DNA of 64,000 nt from Lactobacillus mulieris (GTDB taxonomy: Bacteria; Bacillota; Bacilli; Lactobacillales; Lactobacillaceae), in NCBI RefSeq assembly GCF_007095465.1, contig NZ_SDGL01000004.1, positions 62,001 to 126,000 of the forward strand, read 5' to 3'. Positions within the stretch are counted from its first letter, which is position 1, and every line of letters starts with the position of its first letter. A model generated the notes under the pieces. It was not told the origin of the DNA. It saw only the letters and a program-made list of their open reading frames with translations, and searched no databases. Position numbers and translations under genes: made by a program. Below are positions 37,591 to 46,101 of the stretch, piece by piece.

Positions 37591-38598
37591 ATGAATTTTA
37601 AACGTAATTTAGCTAAGATTTCTGCTGCAACTGCATTTGCATTAGCTGGTGTTGCAACTGTAAACACTTTAAATGCGCCTACTTCTGTACACGCTGCAAC
37701 TTTACCATATGCAGTAAAGATTAATTATGTTCCTGGTTATGGTATTGCTGTATGGAATAACTACAACAATCCAGAACTTATTGCTGGTAAGAAGTTAGCA
37801 CATGGTACTGCTTGGAGAGTATTTGCACAAGCAACTGATTCAAATGGTGAATTGTGGTACAACTTAGGTGGTGCACAATGGATTATGGCTAAGTACACTG
37901 TTGATGCTAGTTCTTCAGATTCATCAACAAGCAAGGTATCACAGCCTCGTGTTTCAGTTGCCACTGTAAATTATGTTCCAGGCTATGGTATTGCTGTATG
38001 GAACAATTATAATAATCCAGAGCTTACTGGTAAAATTTTACCACATGGTTCAAGCTGGAGAGTTTTCGCAGAAGCAACTGATTCAAATGGTGAATTGTGG
38101 TACAACTTAGGTGGTGCACAATGGATTATGGCTAAGTATACTCTTGGTGGTTCATCAAATACTAGCTCAAGTTCAAACGTAAGTGCTTCATCAAATAATG
38201 GTTCAAGTTCATCAGCATCTAACACTACTCAAGCAACTACTTCATCAGCAGCTAAGGTTGTATCATTAGCTTCAGCACAACTTGGTAAAGCTTATGTTTG
38301 GGGTGGAAATGGTCCATCAGCATTTGATTGCTCTGGTTTAGTAAACTATGTATATTCACAAGTTGGCATTTCACTTGGCCGCACAACTTATGTTCAAGTA
38401 AATCACGGTACAACCGTTTCAATGAACAACTTACAACCAGGAGACTTATTGTTCTGGGGTTCAGCAAGTGCACCTTATCACGTAGGTATTTATGTTGGTA
38501 ATGGGCAATACATTCACGCAGCTACTCCTAGTCAAGGTGTTATTAAGCAAAGTATTAGCCAATACTTCTACCCATCAGTTGCTAAGCGTGTATTATAA
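37591..38598 (+). CDS. Secreted NlpC/P60 peptidoglycan hydrolase with two SH3-like repeats
   Basis: A 335-residue secreted protein: signal peptide (residues 1-35, cleavage near VHAA), two near-identical wall-binding repeats (44-103 and 126-184, 'NYVPGYGIAVWNNYNNPEL'), a Ser/Asn-rich linker, and an NlpC/P60 domain (about 222-335) with catalytic Cys247 (FDCSGLV), His297 (YHVGIYVG) and third residue His309. It cleaves stem peptides of peptidoglycan, probably D-Glu/L-Lys bonds (family knowledge). It is preceded by a WalR-type box and followed by a two-way terminator. Confidence 0.92.
   Translation: MNFKRNLAKISAATAFALAGVATVNTLNAPTSVHAATLPYAVKINYVPGYGIAVWNNYNNPELIAGKKLAHGTAWRVFAQATDSNGELWYNLGGAQWIMAKYTVDASSSDSSTSKVSQPRVSVATVNYVPGYGIAVWNNYNNPELTGKILPHGSSWRVFAEATDSNGELWYNLGGAQWIMAKYTLGGSSNTSSSSNVSASSNNGSSSSASNTTQATTSSAAKVVSLASAQLGKAYVWGGNGPSAFDCSGLVNYVYSQVGISLGRTTYVQVNHGTTVSMNNLQPGDLLFWGSASAPYHVGIYVGNGQYIHAATPSQGVIKQSISQYFYPSVAKRVL
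37831..38138 (+). repeat. Exact 65-base internal duplication
   Basis: Positions 37831-37895 and 38074-38138 are identical over 65 bases, 243 bases apart (81 codons). They encode the second half of the two wall-binding repeats and point to recent duplication or gene conversion. Confidence 0.9.
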
Positions 38599-38615
38599 TA
38601 AAATATAACGAAATT

Positions 38616-38646
38616 AAAAAAGGCATCTTTTTAGATGCCTTTTTTG
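38616..38646. terminator. Bidirectional terminator between hydrolase and LPxTG gene
   Basis: AAAAAAGGCATCT pairs with AGATGCCTTTTTT. Confidence 0.9.
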
Positions 38647-38653
38647 TATAAAA

Positions 38654-39903
38654 TTAATTATATTTTTTACCTACTGCCAGTCCCAATGTAATAGATAAGA
38701 ATCCCATTAAAGCTAGAAGCCAAGACTTATTACCAGTTTGTGGCAATGTTTTTTGGCTAGCTATTGCATTAGAGCTTTTTATTAATTGTGATTTTACAGA
38801 TGATTTAATGTTAGATTTATTTTCAAAAGTGCTTTTTTGAATTTGGAGAGGCTTCGTTTTTTGATTGGTAACTGTTTGAGGAAGTTTAGTCACAGGTACT
38901 CCATTACCTAGCTGACTAAATAATTTAAAACTATATGAATAAACATTGCCAACTTTAACTAGGTACTCATGTCCTAATACTAGTTCAACCCCAGTAGGCA
39001 TATAATCAATAGTGGTTTTATAGCCATATGCCCAATTAAATCTTCCGAGATTTTTGACATTAGTAGCTGTATAAGTTTTTCCAGTATCTTTATCTGTGAT
39101 AGTAATCACTGGTGTACCAACTACTTCTGTATTTCCTAAATAAATAGACCAAGGTGTGTTCTCGTGTTGCAACAATTCTATAGGATAAAGTTCTTTGCTC
39201 GGAAATGAAACATCAGCCCAAATATTGCTTTTTAGTAAATCATCAGCAAAAACCCCATTTTGGACTGTATATTTAATTTTATTAGTCCCAATAGCTGCAC
39301 CAAAACCTATTCTGCTCGCACGAGCAGATAATAGTAAATCCCGATGTCCAGTTAGTGCAGTACCATCAATATTATTGTTATCTAAAAACGAGCTGTTAAC
39401 ATCTGTTTCAGGGTTTGATGAACCGTCATAATTATGGGTAAATGTAATATTTCCAAAACTAGCTAATTGTGCTTTATCCCAATCGCTGTCAGTCATTCCT
39501 TCTGGCTTTTGGGTATTTAAAATTCCATGAGCATCTTTAGAAACGGGGTAGTTAACTTTTGCCAAAGCCCAAGCTGCCAATTGTGCATCATTATTTGCAG
39601 AATCTGTTGTAGTTTCAGCATTTAATCCAGCTAGTTTCCGATAATAGTTAATATAATCTAAAGAAGTTTTTATATATTGAGAGTTTAGTTTGCCAGAATC
39701 AGTGTCTGTAGGCGTAGAATCATACATATTTTGATTTGAATAGGTTGATTTATCGATTGCTTGATATTGCTTCTGATAGTCGACTACTTGTTGGCTTTCT
39801 TCCTGACTAAAGTCAGCAGCATATACAGAATGATTATTAGTAGCCAGTGTTAACGTTAGTAGGGCAACGCTAGTTAGCATTGTTATTTTGTATACTTTTT
39901 CAT
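38654..39903 (-). pseudogene. LPxTG cell-wall protein with SCP/CAP-like domain; signal peptide frame broken
   Basis: About 415 residues: signal peptide, a CAP/SCP-like domain (YINYYRKLAGLNAE...AWALAKVNYPVSKDAHG...ALTGHRDLLLSARASRIGFG), a beta-rich domain, and a C-terminal sortase signal LPQTG + hydrophobic helix + KKYN. The start with a ribosome binding site (GAGGAG) is ATG at minus 39903, but its frame stops after six codons. Adding one A in the A5 or A4 run gives MKKYTKITMLTSVALL or MKKVYKITMLTSVALL, a normal signal peptide. ATG at 39880 alone lacks both a site and basic residues. A WalR-type box lies upstream. Confidence 0.75.
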
Positions 39904-39930
39904 AATGTGTCTCCTCAACTTTTCATATTC

Positions 39931-39962
39931 ATTATACCTCTAATTGTTACAATAGTGTTACA
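39931..39962 (-). promoter_or_regulatory. WalR-type box and promoter of the LPxTG gene
   Basis: On the minus strand TGTAAC-ACTAT-TGTAAC (39946-39962) matches TGTWAH-N5-TGTWAH, with a -10 TATAAT at 39931-39936, 9 bases later. It is 15 of 17 identical to the box before the NlpC/P60 gene, with the same spacing to -10. Confidence 0.62.
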
Positions 39963-39985
39963 TTAATTACATTAAGATTACAAAT

Positions 39986-40016
39986 TAAAAAAGCGAATGT
40001 GTCATTCGCTTTTTTG
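39986..40016 (-). terminator. Terminator after hflX
   Basis: AAAAAAGCGAATG pairs with CATTCGCTTTTTT; the hflX stop codon lies within the hairpin. Confidence 0.85.
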
Positions 40017-41273
40017 TTTGTATATGGAAAATTTGGAATAGTCTTTTGGAGATAGTTTTACTGTAATTAAAATCCCGGTATTGGTATATTCTTCCTTTTT
40101 AACATCACCATTTTCATGTAAATAGGATAGCAAGGCGCCAGCATTAAGTGGCAACTTAATATTTAAAGACTTGTAATTAGAAAAAACACGTTTAGTGATA
40201 AATTTTGCTAAAACCTTAATTGACTCACTATCTTTGGCACTATATAAAATATCATTTCCCTCAATTTCTGGAAATTTTTTAGTTGTTAAATCAGCTTTAT
40301 TATATGCTGTTACAATTGGAACATTAGTAATTCCAATTTCATGAAGAACTTTTTGGGTAGTTTTAATCATTTGAAGCATGTTTGAATCGCTACTATCGAC
40401 AACATTTACAATCAGATCTGCATCACTTGCTTCTTTTAATGTGGCTTTAAAAGACTCAATTAAATTATGTGGCAATTTAGAAATAAAGCCTACAGTATCA
40501 GAAATAATGAAATCGTTAGTTCCATCAAAATTAATTCTGCGTACGCTAGTGTCGAGTGTAGCAAAAAGCATGTTTTTTACGAATACCTCTTTACCAGTAT
40601 CGCTGCCAAAAACTTTTAGCAATCCATTCATAGTGGTCGATTTACCAGCATTAGTATAACCAACAAGAGCGACTTGTGGTAGTTTAGAATTATTTCTTCT
40701 CTTTGATTTTATTTCTTCTTGTGTAGCTACATTTTGTAGCTCTTTTTTGATAGTAGTAATTTGTTTATCAATTGTTCGACGATTTAATTCTAATTTACTT
40801 TCTCCAGAACCACGATTAACACTTCCACCACCACGTTGTTGATCTAATGTGTTTTCACTAGGATGGAGGCGAGGAAGTTCATATTGAAGTCTAGCAAGTT
40901 GAACCTGCAATTTAGCTTGACGAGTTTTTGCACGATTTGCAAAAATTTCTAAAATCAATTCAGTTCGATCAATTACTTCTAATTTAGTTATTTTTTCGAT
41001 ATTTCTAATTTGCATTGGTGTTAATTCGTCATTTAAAACAACTGCAGTTGCATGCAAACCATGAGCTAAGTTTTTTATCTCATTAAGCTTACCCAATCCA
41101 AAATATGTACCACCGTATATTTGCTCAAGATTTTGTCTAACTTGTCCTACTACTAGCATATTATTAGCTTCAGATAAATTTACAAGCTCAGTCATGTAAT
41201 AATCAAAATTAGGATCACTTAAGTTAACACCAGCAACAACTACTTTAGTTTTTTGAGGCTGATTATCAATCAT
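40002..41273 (-). CDS. hflX: GTPase HflX
   Basis: A 423-residue GTPase. The N-terminal HflX domain (VVGQVRQNLEQIYGGTYFGLGKLNEI, VVLNDELTPMQIRNIE), the Gly-rich linker RGGGSVNRGSGESKLELNRR, and the G domain with GYTNAGKSTTMN, DTVGFISKLPHNLI and TAYNKAD are all present. HflX splits stalled or hibernating ribosomes under stress. The minus-strand start follows AAGAAAGG. It is a single gene. Confidence 0.93.
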   Translation of the reverse strand: MIDNQPQKTKVVVAGVNLSDPNFDYYMTELVNLSEANNMLVVGQVRQNLEQIYGGTYFGLGKLNEIKNLAHGLHATAVVLNDELTPMQIRNIEKITKLEVIDRTELILEIFANRAKTRQAKLQVQLARLQYELPRLHPSENTLDQQRGGGSVNRGSGESKLELNRRTIDKQITTIKKELQNVATQEEIKSKRRNNSKLPQVALVGYTNAGKSTTMNGLLKVFGSDTGKEVFVKNMLFATLDTSVRRINFDGTNDFIISDTVGFISKLPHNLIESFKATLKEASDADLIVNVVDSSDSNMLQMIKTTQKVLHEIGITNVPIVTAYNKADLTTKKFPEIEGNDILYSAKDSESIKVLAKFITKRVFSNYKSLNIKLPLNAGALLSYLHENGDVKKEEYTNTGILITVKLSPKDYSKFSIYKQKSE

Positions 41274-41445
41274 TATAGATACCTTTCTTTCTTTGTGTTC
41301 ATTTTTATTTTAAGGGGTATTCATAACTGGAAGCAAATTAATAGATTATTTGTGGTGAAAATGAAGTTGAAATGATTGACAATGTCGTTTTATTATTGTA
41401 GTGTAATATTTGAATAGAACAGTATTTCAAAAAGGAGGAAAGAAT

Positions 41446-42195
41446 ATGTCAAACTTAGTCAATGTAAAAGAAATTACAAAAACTTATGGAAAGAAAGGTC
41501 AAAAACAATTTACAGCTCTCAAAGGAATATCATTTGAAGCTAAAAAGGGTGATTTTATTGTTATTATGGGGGCTTCAGGTTCAGGAAAAACAACTTTACT
41601 AAATATATTATCAACATTAGATAAGCCAACTACAGGTCGAGTAGAAATTAATGGAAAAGACATTAGCAATTTGAATAAGAATGCTATGGCTGACTTTAGA
41701 GGAAAAGAGATTGGATTTATTTTCCAAGATTTTAATTTACTAGAGAATTTAAGTGTTCGCGAAAATATTGCATTGCCACTTTCATTGCAAAACTATCCCG
41801 TTAAAAAGATAAATCCGTTAGTTGAGAAAGTAGCCAATCGTTTAGAAATAGCTGATTTATTAGATAAGTATCCTGCTCAGCTATCTGGAGGACAAAAACA
41901 AAGAGTAGCAGCAAGTAGAGCATTAGTTCATGAACCGGCAATATTACTTGCTGATGAACCAACAGGAGCACTTGATTCAAAAAGTGCAAGAGAATTATTG
42001 ACTACTATGGAAGAACTTAATGAACAAGGGGTAACTACTTTAATGGTTACTCATGATCCCTTCTCTGCCAGTTTTGGTAAAAGAATTATTTTTATCAAAG
42101 ATGGAAAAATCGATTCGGAGTTAGCTAAGGGGAATAAGGAAAGAAAAGATTTTTATCAAGAATTAATTGATAAGTTAGGTACATTAGAAAATTAA
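41446..42195 (+). CDS. BceA-like ABC transporter ATPase
   Basis: A 249-residue ATPase of the antimicrobial peptide type: Walker A GASGSGKTTLL, Q-loop FIFQDFNLL, signature LSGGQKQR, Walker B ILLADEPTGALD. ATG 41446 follows AAGGAGG. TTGACA at 41376-41381 is a possible -35. Its stop is next to the permease, whose ribosome binding site overlaps the junction. Members pair with FtsX-like permeases and give peptide-antibiotic resistance. Confidence 0.88.
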   Translation: MSNLVNVKEITKTYGKKGQKQFTALKGISFEAKKGDFIVIMGASGSGKTTLLNILSTLDKPTTGRVEINGKDISNLNKNAMADFRGKEIGFIFQDFNLLENLSVRENIALPLSLQNYPVKKINPLVEKVANRLEIADLLDKYPAQLSGGQKQRVAASRALVHEPAILLADEPTGALDSKSARELLTTMEELNEQGVTTLMVTHDPFSASFGKRIIFIKDGKIDSELAKGNKERKDFYQELIDKLGTLEN

Positions 42196-42209
42196 TGAGG
42201 AGAAAAAAG

Positions 42210-44009
42210 ATGATTTGGAAATTATCATTAACGGGCATAAAGTCGCGCTTTAAAGATTATTTAGTTCTTTTTTCTGGATTAGTAATTTCAAGTACGATAT
42301 TTTATATGTTTTTGTCACTTGCTTTGAATCCAGCTTTTTTAAGAAAAAATATGTCTTTCTCCATTAGTATTACTCAATATATTTTTATTTTTGGGGCTAT
42401 TTTATTAGGAATTATTACAGTTGCCTATGTAAATTTTGCTAATAATTTCTTATTAAGTATGAGAAAGAAAGATTATGGTACCTATTTAATGTTAGGAGCT
42501 AAATCGAGAAAAATAGGTAATTTGATTTTTAGTGAAACGTTGATTACAGGTTTTTTATCAACGATTGTAGGTATTTTATTAGGAATATTGGTAAGTCATG
42601 TTGTAACTGATATGTTATTGAACTTGATTCAAATAAAAATCAGTTCATATTCATCTTTTGTATTTAATGCAGTTTTGTATACTGTATTGTTTTATATTGC
42701 TATTTTCTTTTTAGCAGCAATCTTTAATCGAATTAAGTTGACTAAAACGCCAGTTATTAAATTGCTGAAAGAAGAACAATCTCCAGTAACGATTACCAAA
42801 AAGAAATTCCTTAGAATTATTTTTGCAATTTTGGGGATTGGCTTACTTGCTACAGGATATTCTTTATTACTAAAAAAAGATATTGATTTAAAGATCATAG
42901 TCGCTTCATTCTTTACAATTACTTTTGGCTCTTATTTCTTCTTTAAAGCTAGTTTGGGAATGGCCATTGACTTTTTAAGATTGCGACATCAGATACTTTA
43001 TAAAAAATTACATTCTTTTACTTTAGGACAATTAAAATTCAGAATAGAAGAATATACTCAAATTTTAGCGGCGATTTCAATCTTCTTTGCTCTTGCTTTA
43101 GGAGCAATTACTGTAGGGATGAGATTTGAGAGTTATAAGAATCAATATGCCTCAACCACTTATTACGATGCAGTTGTACAAAAAGAAACAGCGAAAACTA
43201 CTCGGCTTTTAAAAGAAATTAAAGGCAAGACAACAGCAAGGTATAATTTCAAAGAAACTAACAAAGTGATTTATTTTAATCAATCTTCTTTTAAGAAAAC
43301 ACCTCTGGTAAATCTAGTTTTTGATGAAAAAGCAGTTTCTAGTCAGTCAGATGCTATTGAACATATGAAAACTGTGAAGTTAACCGCTAAAAAGAATGAA
43401 ATAGCACAGATGACAGAATTGCTTCAAGAATTTCTTCAAACTGGTAAAAAAATCCAATTTGTTTCAAACAGTGAATACCAAAAATTAACTGGAAAAGTTA
43501 AGCAATTTCAATTGATAAGAACTAAAGACATGCGAGCAAACTATTCCAATTTAAAAGAATTAAATGAAGAGCAAACTGATAGTTCACAGGGCTTAGTTCC
43601 TTTGCGACCAGTGGCCTACCAAATGGTAATTGGTTTAGTATCCGGCTTTGAGTTTATGGGATTCTTTTTGGGAGTTGCTTTTTTGGCAATGCTTGCATCA
43701 ACTTTAATGTTTAAAGTATTAACAGGAGCTAAAAAAGATCAGATAAGATATCAAATGCTTTCCAAATTAGGCTTTAGAGATAAGCAAATTAAAAGTGCTA
43801 TTAATCAAGAAGTAGGGATTTTGTTCTTCTTGCCAGCGGTTTTGGGACTATGTCATGTTTTATTTGGTCTAAAACTCTTTGAGAGAATCGTTATTAAGCC
43901 ATACCAAGATTTTTGGATTCCATTTACAATTTTCTTGCTTCTTTATTTAATTTATTACTTTGCAACTATTAAATTGTATCAGTCAATTGCTTTAAAAAAG
44001 GTTAAGTAA
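42210..44009 (+). CDS. BceB-like FtsX-domain ABC permease
   Basis: A 599-residue permease with about 10 helices: an FtsX domain near residues 50-200, a large external domain (about 300-480), and a second FtsX region at the end. This is the BceB layout. I prefer ATG 42210, after GAGGAG, over the in-frame ATG 42195 that overlaps the ATPase stop. The usual partner BceRS two-component system is absent beside it. No terminator is obvious before ndk. Confidence 0.87.
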   Translation: MIWKLSLTGIKSRFKDYLVLFSGLVISSTIFYMFLSLALNPAFLRKNMSFSISITQYIFIFGAILLGIITVAYVNFANNFLLSMRKKDYGTYLMLGAKSRKIGNLIFSETLITGFLSTIVGILLGILVSHVVTDMLLNLIQIKISSYSSFVFNAVLYTVLFYIAIFFLAAIFNRIKLTKTPVIKLLKEEQSPVTITKKKFLRIIFAILGIGLLATGYSLLLKKDIDLKIIVASFFTITFGSYFFFKASLGMAIDFLRLRHQILYKKLHSFTLGQLKFRIEEYTQILAAISIFFALALGAITVGMRFESYKNQYASTTYYDAVVQKETAKTTRLLKEIKGKTTARYNFKETNKVIYFNQSSFKKTPLVNLVFDEKAVSSQSDAIEHMKTVKLTAKKNEIAQMTELLQEFLQTGKKIQFVSNSEYQKLTGKVKQFQLIRTKDMRANYSNLKELNEEQTDSSQGLVPLRPVAYQMVIGLVSGFEFMGFFLGVAFLAMLASTLMFKVLTGAKKDQIRYQMLSKLGFRDKQIKSAINQEVGILFFLPAVLGLCHVLFGLKLFERIVIKPYQDFWIPFTIFLLLYLIYYFATIKLYQSIALKKVK

Positions 44010-44084
44010 TTAAAGAAAATCGCCAAAGTTCTCTTAGTTTGGTATCCTAATTTAATAGATAGGTATACTGTAAGAAGGAGTAAA

Positions 44085-44537
44085 ATGATGATTCAAAATG
44101 AATATAGTTTGGTTCTTGTTAAACCAGACGGTGTTAAAGCAGGTCATGTTGGTGATATTATTACTAGAATTGAAAATCGTGGCTATAAAATTGAAGCACT
44201 AAAAGTGATTAATGCAACTGAAGATCAGCTCAATGAACATTATATTGATAGTGTTGGTAAGCCATATTTTCCCCACTTATTGAACTATATGACTTCTGGT
44301 CCCATGATTGGAATAATTGTTTCAGGAACCCATGTGATTGAAGTATTGCATAAAATGGCTGGGGCAACTAATCCATCTAGTGCAGAGATGGGCACTATTC
44401 GTGGTGATTTTGGTAGAGAATGGCCAGATGATAATATTCGCAATGTGATTCATACTTCCGATAGCCAAGAAAGTGCTGAACGTGAAGCTAAGGTTTGGTT
44501 CTCTGATTTTGATTTTTCTAAAATAGAAAACTATTAA
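44085..44537 (+). CDS. ndk: Nucleoside diphosphate kinase
   Basis: A 150-residue Ndk. The N-terminus LVLVKPDGVKAGHVGDIITRIE and active site NVIHTSDSQESAEREAKVWF with phospho-His123 are clear. It equilibrates NTPs and dNTPs via a phosphohistidine intermediate. The start follows AGAAGGAG. It ends in a terminator shared with the convergent phosphatase gene. Confidence 0.93.
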   Translation: MMIQNEYSLVLVKPDGVKAGHVGDIITRIENRGYKIEALKVINATEDQLNEHYIDSVGKPYFPHLLNYMTSGPMIGIIVSGTHVIEVLHKMAGATNPSSAEMGTIRGDFGREWPDDNIRNVIHTSDSQESAEREAKVWFSDFDFSKIENY

Positions 44538-44540
44538 TTA

Positions 44541-44579
44541 AAAATAGGACTCTCCATTATTAGGAGAATCCTATTTTTT
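44541..44579. terminator. Bidirectional terminator between ndk and the phosphatase
   Basis: AAAATAGGA-C-TCTCC pairs with GGAGA-A-TCCTATTTT (one mismatch). Confidence 0.85.
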
Positions 44580-45228
44580 ATAAAGTAAGTTGATTATAAC
44601 TAGTGATTTTAGTATCAGTATCAGTTAATTCCATCATAGTAATAGATGAATTTCGTGGGCCTGTTTTGATATCAAACGTTCCTTTGCCATATTTCGCGAC
44701 AAGAGATCTAATGGTAAAACCATGTGTAACTAGTAAAATATTTTCATACCCATCTAATTGGCGAATTAAATCTAAGCCTTGTTCTAATCGGCTCCAGTAT
44801 TCTTGGGCGTTTTCTGCATCATGATATGGATCAGATTTTTTCATTAAATCTTTTATTTCATCGATTGAATAATTATCGAGTAAGTCTTGTAAGTTACGTA
44901 AACCTACCGGTCCCGCAATCATGCGCCAAGCCATGTCAGAGTCCATACCCTCGAAATAACCATAAAACTGTTCTCTAAAGAACTTACTTGTCAGATGCTG
45001 TAATTGATTATGATTTATATTTTCTTTCATAATCAATTCGCAAGTATCGCTTGCTCTTTTAGTATCACTAGACAAAGCTAGATCAAAAGGAATATTTTTA
45101 AGAACTTGGGCAACCTTTTTCGCCCCATCAATTCCTTCATTAGTTAATGGTGTATCACACCAACCTTGCATTTTATTATAGTGATTAATGTAAGTTCGAC
45201 CATGGCGAATAATATAAACCTTTTTCAT
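44578..45228 (-). CDS. Histidine phosphatase family protein
   Basis: A 216-residue phosphatase of the phosphoglycerate-mutase-like superfamily. The phospho-acceptor His is in VYIIRHGRTYIN at residue 9, and the second His lies in LLVTHGFTIRSL. Broad-specificity phosphatases and cofactor-dependent mutases both belong here; the length and Gly-less context favour a phosphatase. The minus start follows TGAGGAG. It lies 15 bases after the matrixin-like gene and is probably cotranscribed. Confidence 0.85.
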   Translation of the reverse strand: MKKVYIIRHGRTYINHYNKMQGWCDTPLTNEGIDGAKKVAQVLKNIPFDLALSSDTKRASDTCELIMKENINHNQLQHLTSKFFREQFYGYFEGMDSDMAWRMIAGPVGLRNLQDLLDNYSIDEIKDLMKKSDPYHDAENAQEYWSRLEQGLDLIRQLDGYENILLVTHGFTIRSLVAKYGKGTFDIKTGPRNSSITMMELTDTDTKITSYNQLTL

Positions 45229-45243
45229 ATTTACTCCTCATTT

Positions 45244-45918
45244 TTATGCTGCATTAATTGAACTAGATGAAGATTGATTATTTTCTCCATATAGTTGCTT
45301 TACATTACTTATATCTCTAGGTTGGATTGTGTAATAAGAACCCTCAGGATACATTACACTAACTTCTTTAGTATGACTTAATCCAATCGCATGTCCTAAT
45401 TCATGTTCAGCCGTATTAACAATTCTTTGATTATCATAGCCGAACCACTGATTTAGCAAATAATATTCATTAAGTTTAACAACTGCCTTGAGTAAGTGAT
45501 GAGAGACAGGATTGTAGGAAGTGTTTGTTAATCCAGCTGCGTTAGTTGAATCATCATTCATTGCCTTTATTATGATATTAGCATTCTTTTTAGAATTGAC
45601 AATTTTAAAAGTAAAAGCTCCAGTACTATTCCAACTATTAATGGCATTAACGGCAGCATTGTATAAAATTTGATTATCTAAGTCGATATATACAGTAGCA
45701 TTATTGCTTGACCAAGTATAGTTGTTAGTTGAATTATGATCGTCATTAGCACTTGATTTACTGTTTGGATATACTAACTGTGTAACTTTAGTTTGTAAAA
45801 AAGCTACTGAGTCTTTAGCTGCAGTTTGTATAGAAGTATCATTTTGATATAAGTGGACAGCAAAAGCGATTAATCCAACCCAAATACCCAACTTTAATAA
45901 TTTATTGATAATTTTCAT
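45244..45918 (-). CDS. Matrixin-like (M10-type) zinc metalloprotease, exported
   Basis: A 224-residue protein with an N-terminal hydrophobic anchor or signal (LLKLGIWVGLIAFAVHLY), a Ser/Asn linker, and a metzincin catalytic site HELGHAIGLSH followed by the Met-turn VMYPEG. These are the zinc ligands and Met-turn of matrixins. It probably acts outside the cell on proteins. ATG 45918 is chosen over the upstream in-frame ATG because the frame then starts MKIINK. Its substrate is unknown. Confidence 0.85.
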   Translation of the reverse strand: MKIINKLLKLGIWVGLIAFAVHLYQNDTSIQTAAKDSVAFLQTKVTQLVYPNSKSSANDDHNSTNNYTWSSNNATVYIDLDNQILYNAAVNAINSWNSTGAFTFKIVNSKKNANIIIKAMNDDSTNAAGLTNTSYNPVSHHLLKAVVKLNEYYLLNQWFGYDNQRIVNTAEHELGHAIGLSHTKEVSVMYPEGSYYTIQPRDISNVKQLYGENNQSSSSSINAA

Positions 45919-46101
45919 CTTATTTATTTCCTCATTAATACAATAATCCATTTTTGACTAAAAATATATCTAGAAGTTTTGAAAAAGCTGTGAATAAATT
46001 ATCAAAGCTTGTTAAAGAAACTCTAAAATGCATCAGATTATAACTTAAAGATTAGATATGCTACAATAGTATGCAAGATTTTTAGAAAGGGTGGGAAAGT
46101 T

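Noticed and set aside
41376..41410. Complete promoter for the BceAB genes
   Set aside because: TTGACA is present, but no -10 hexamer occurs at 16-18 bases; only a distant TAATAT is seen, so only the -35 is mentioned.
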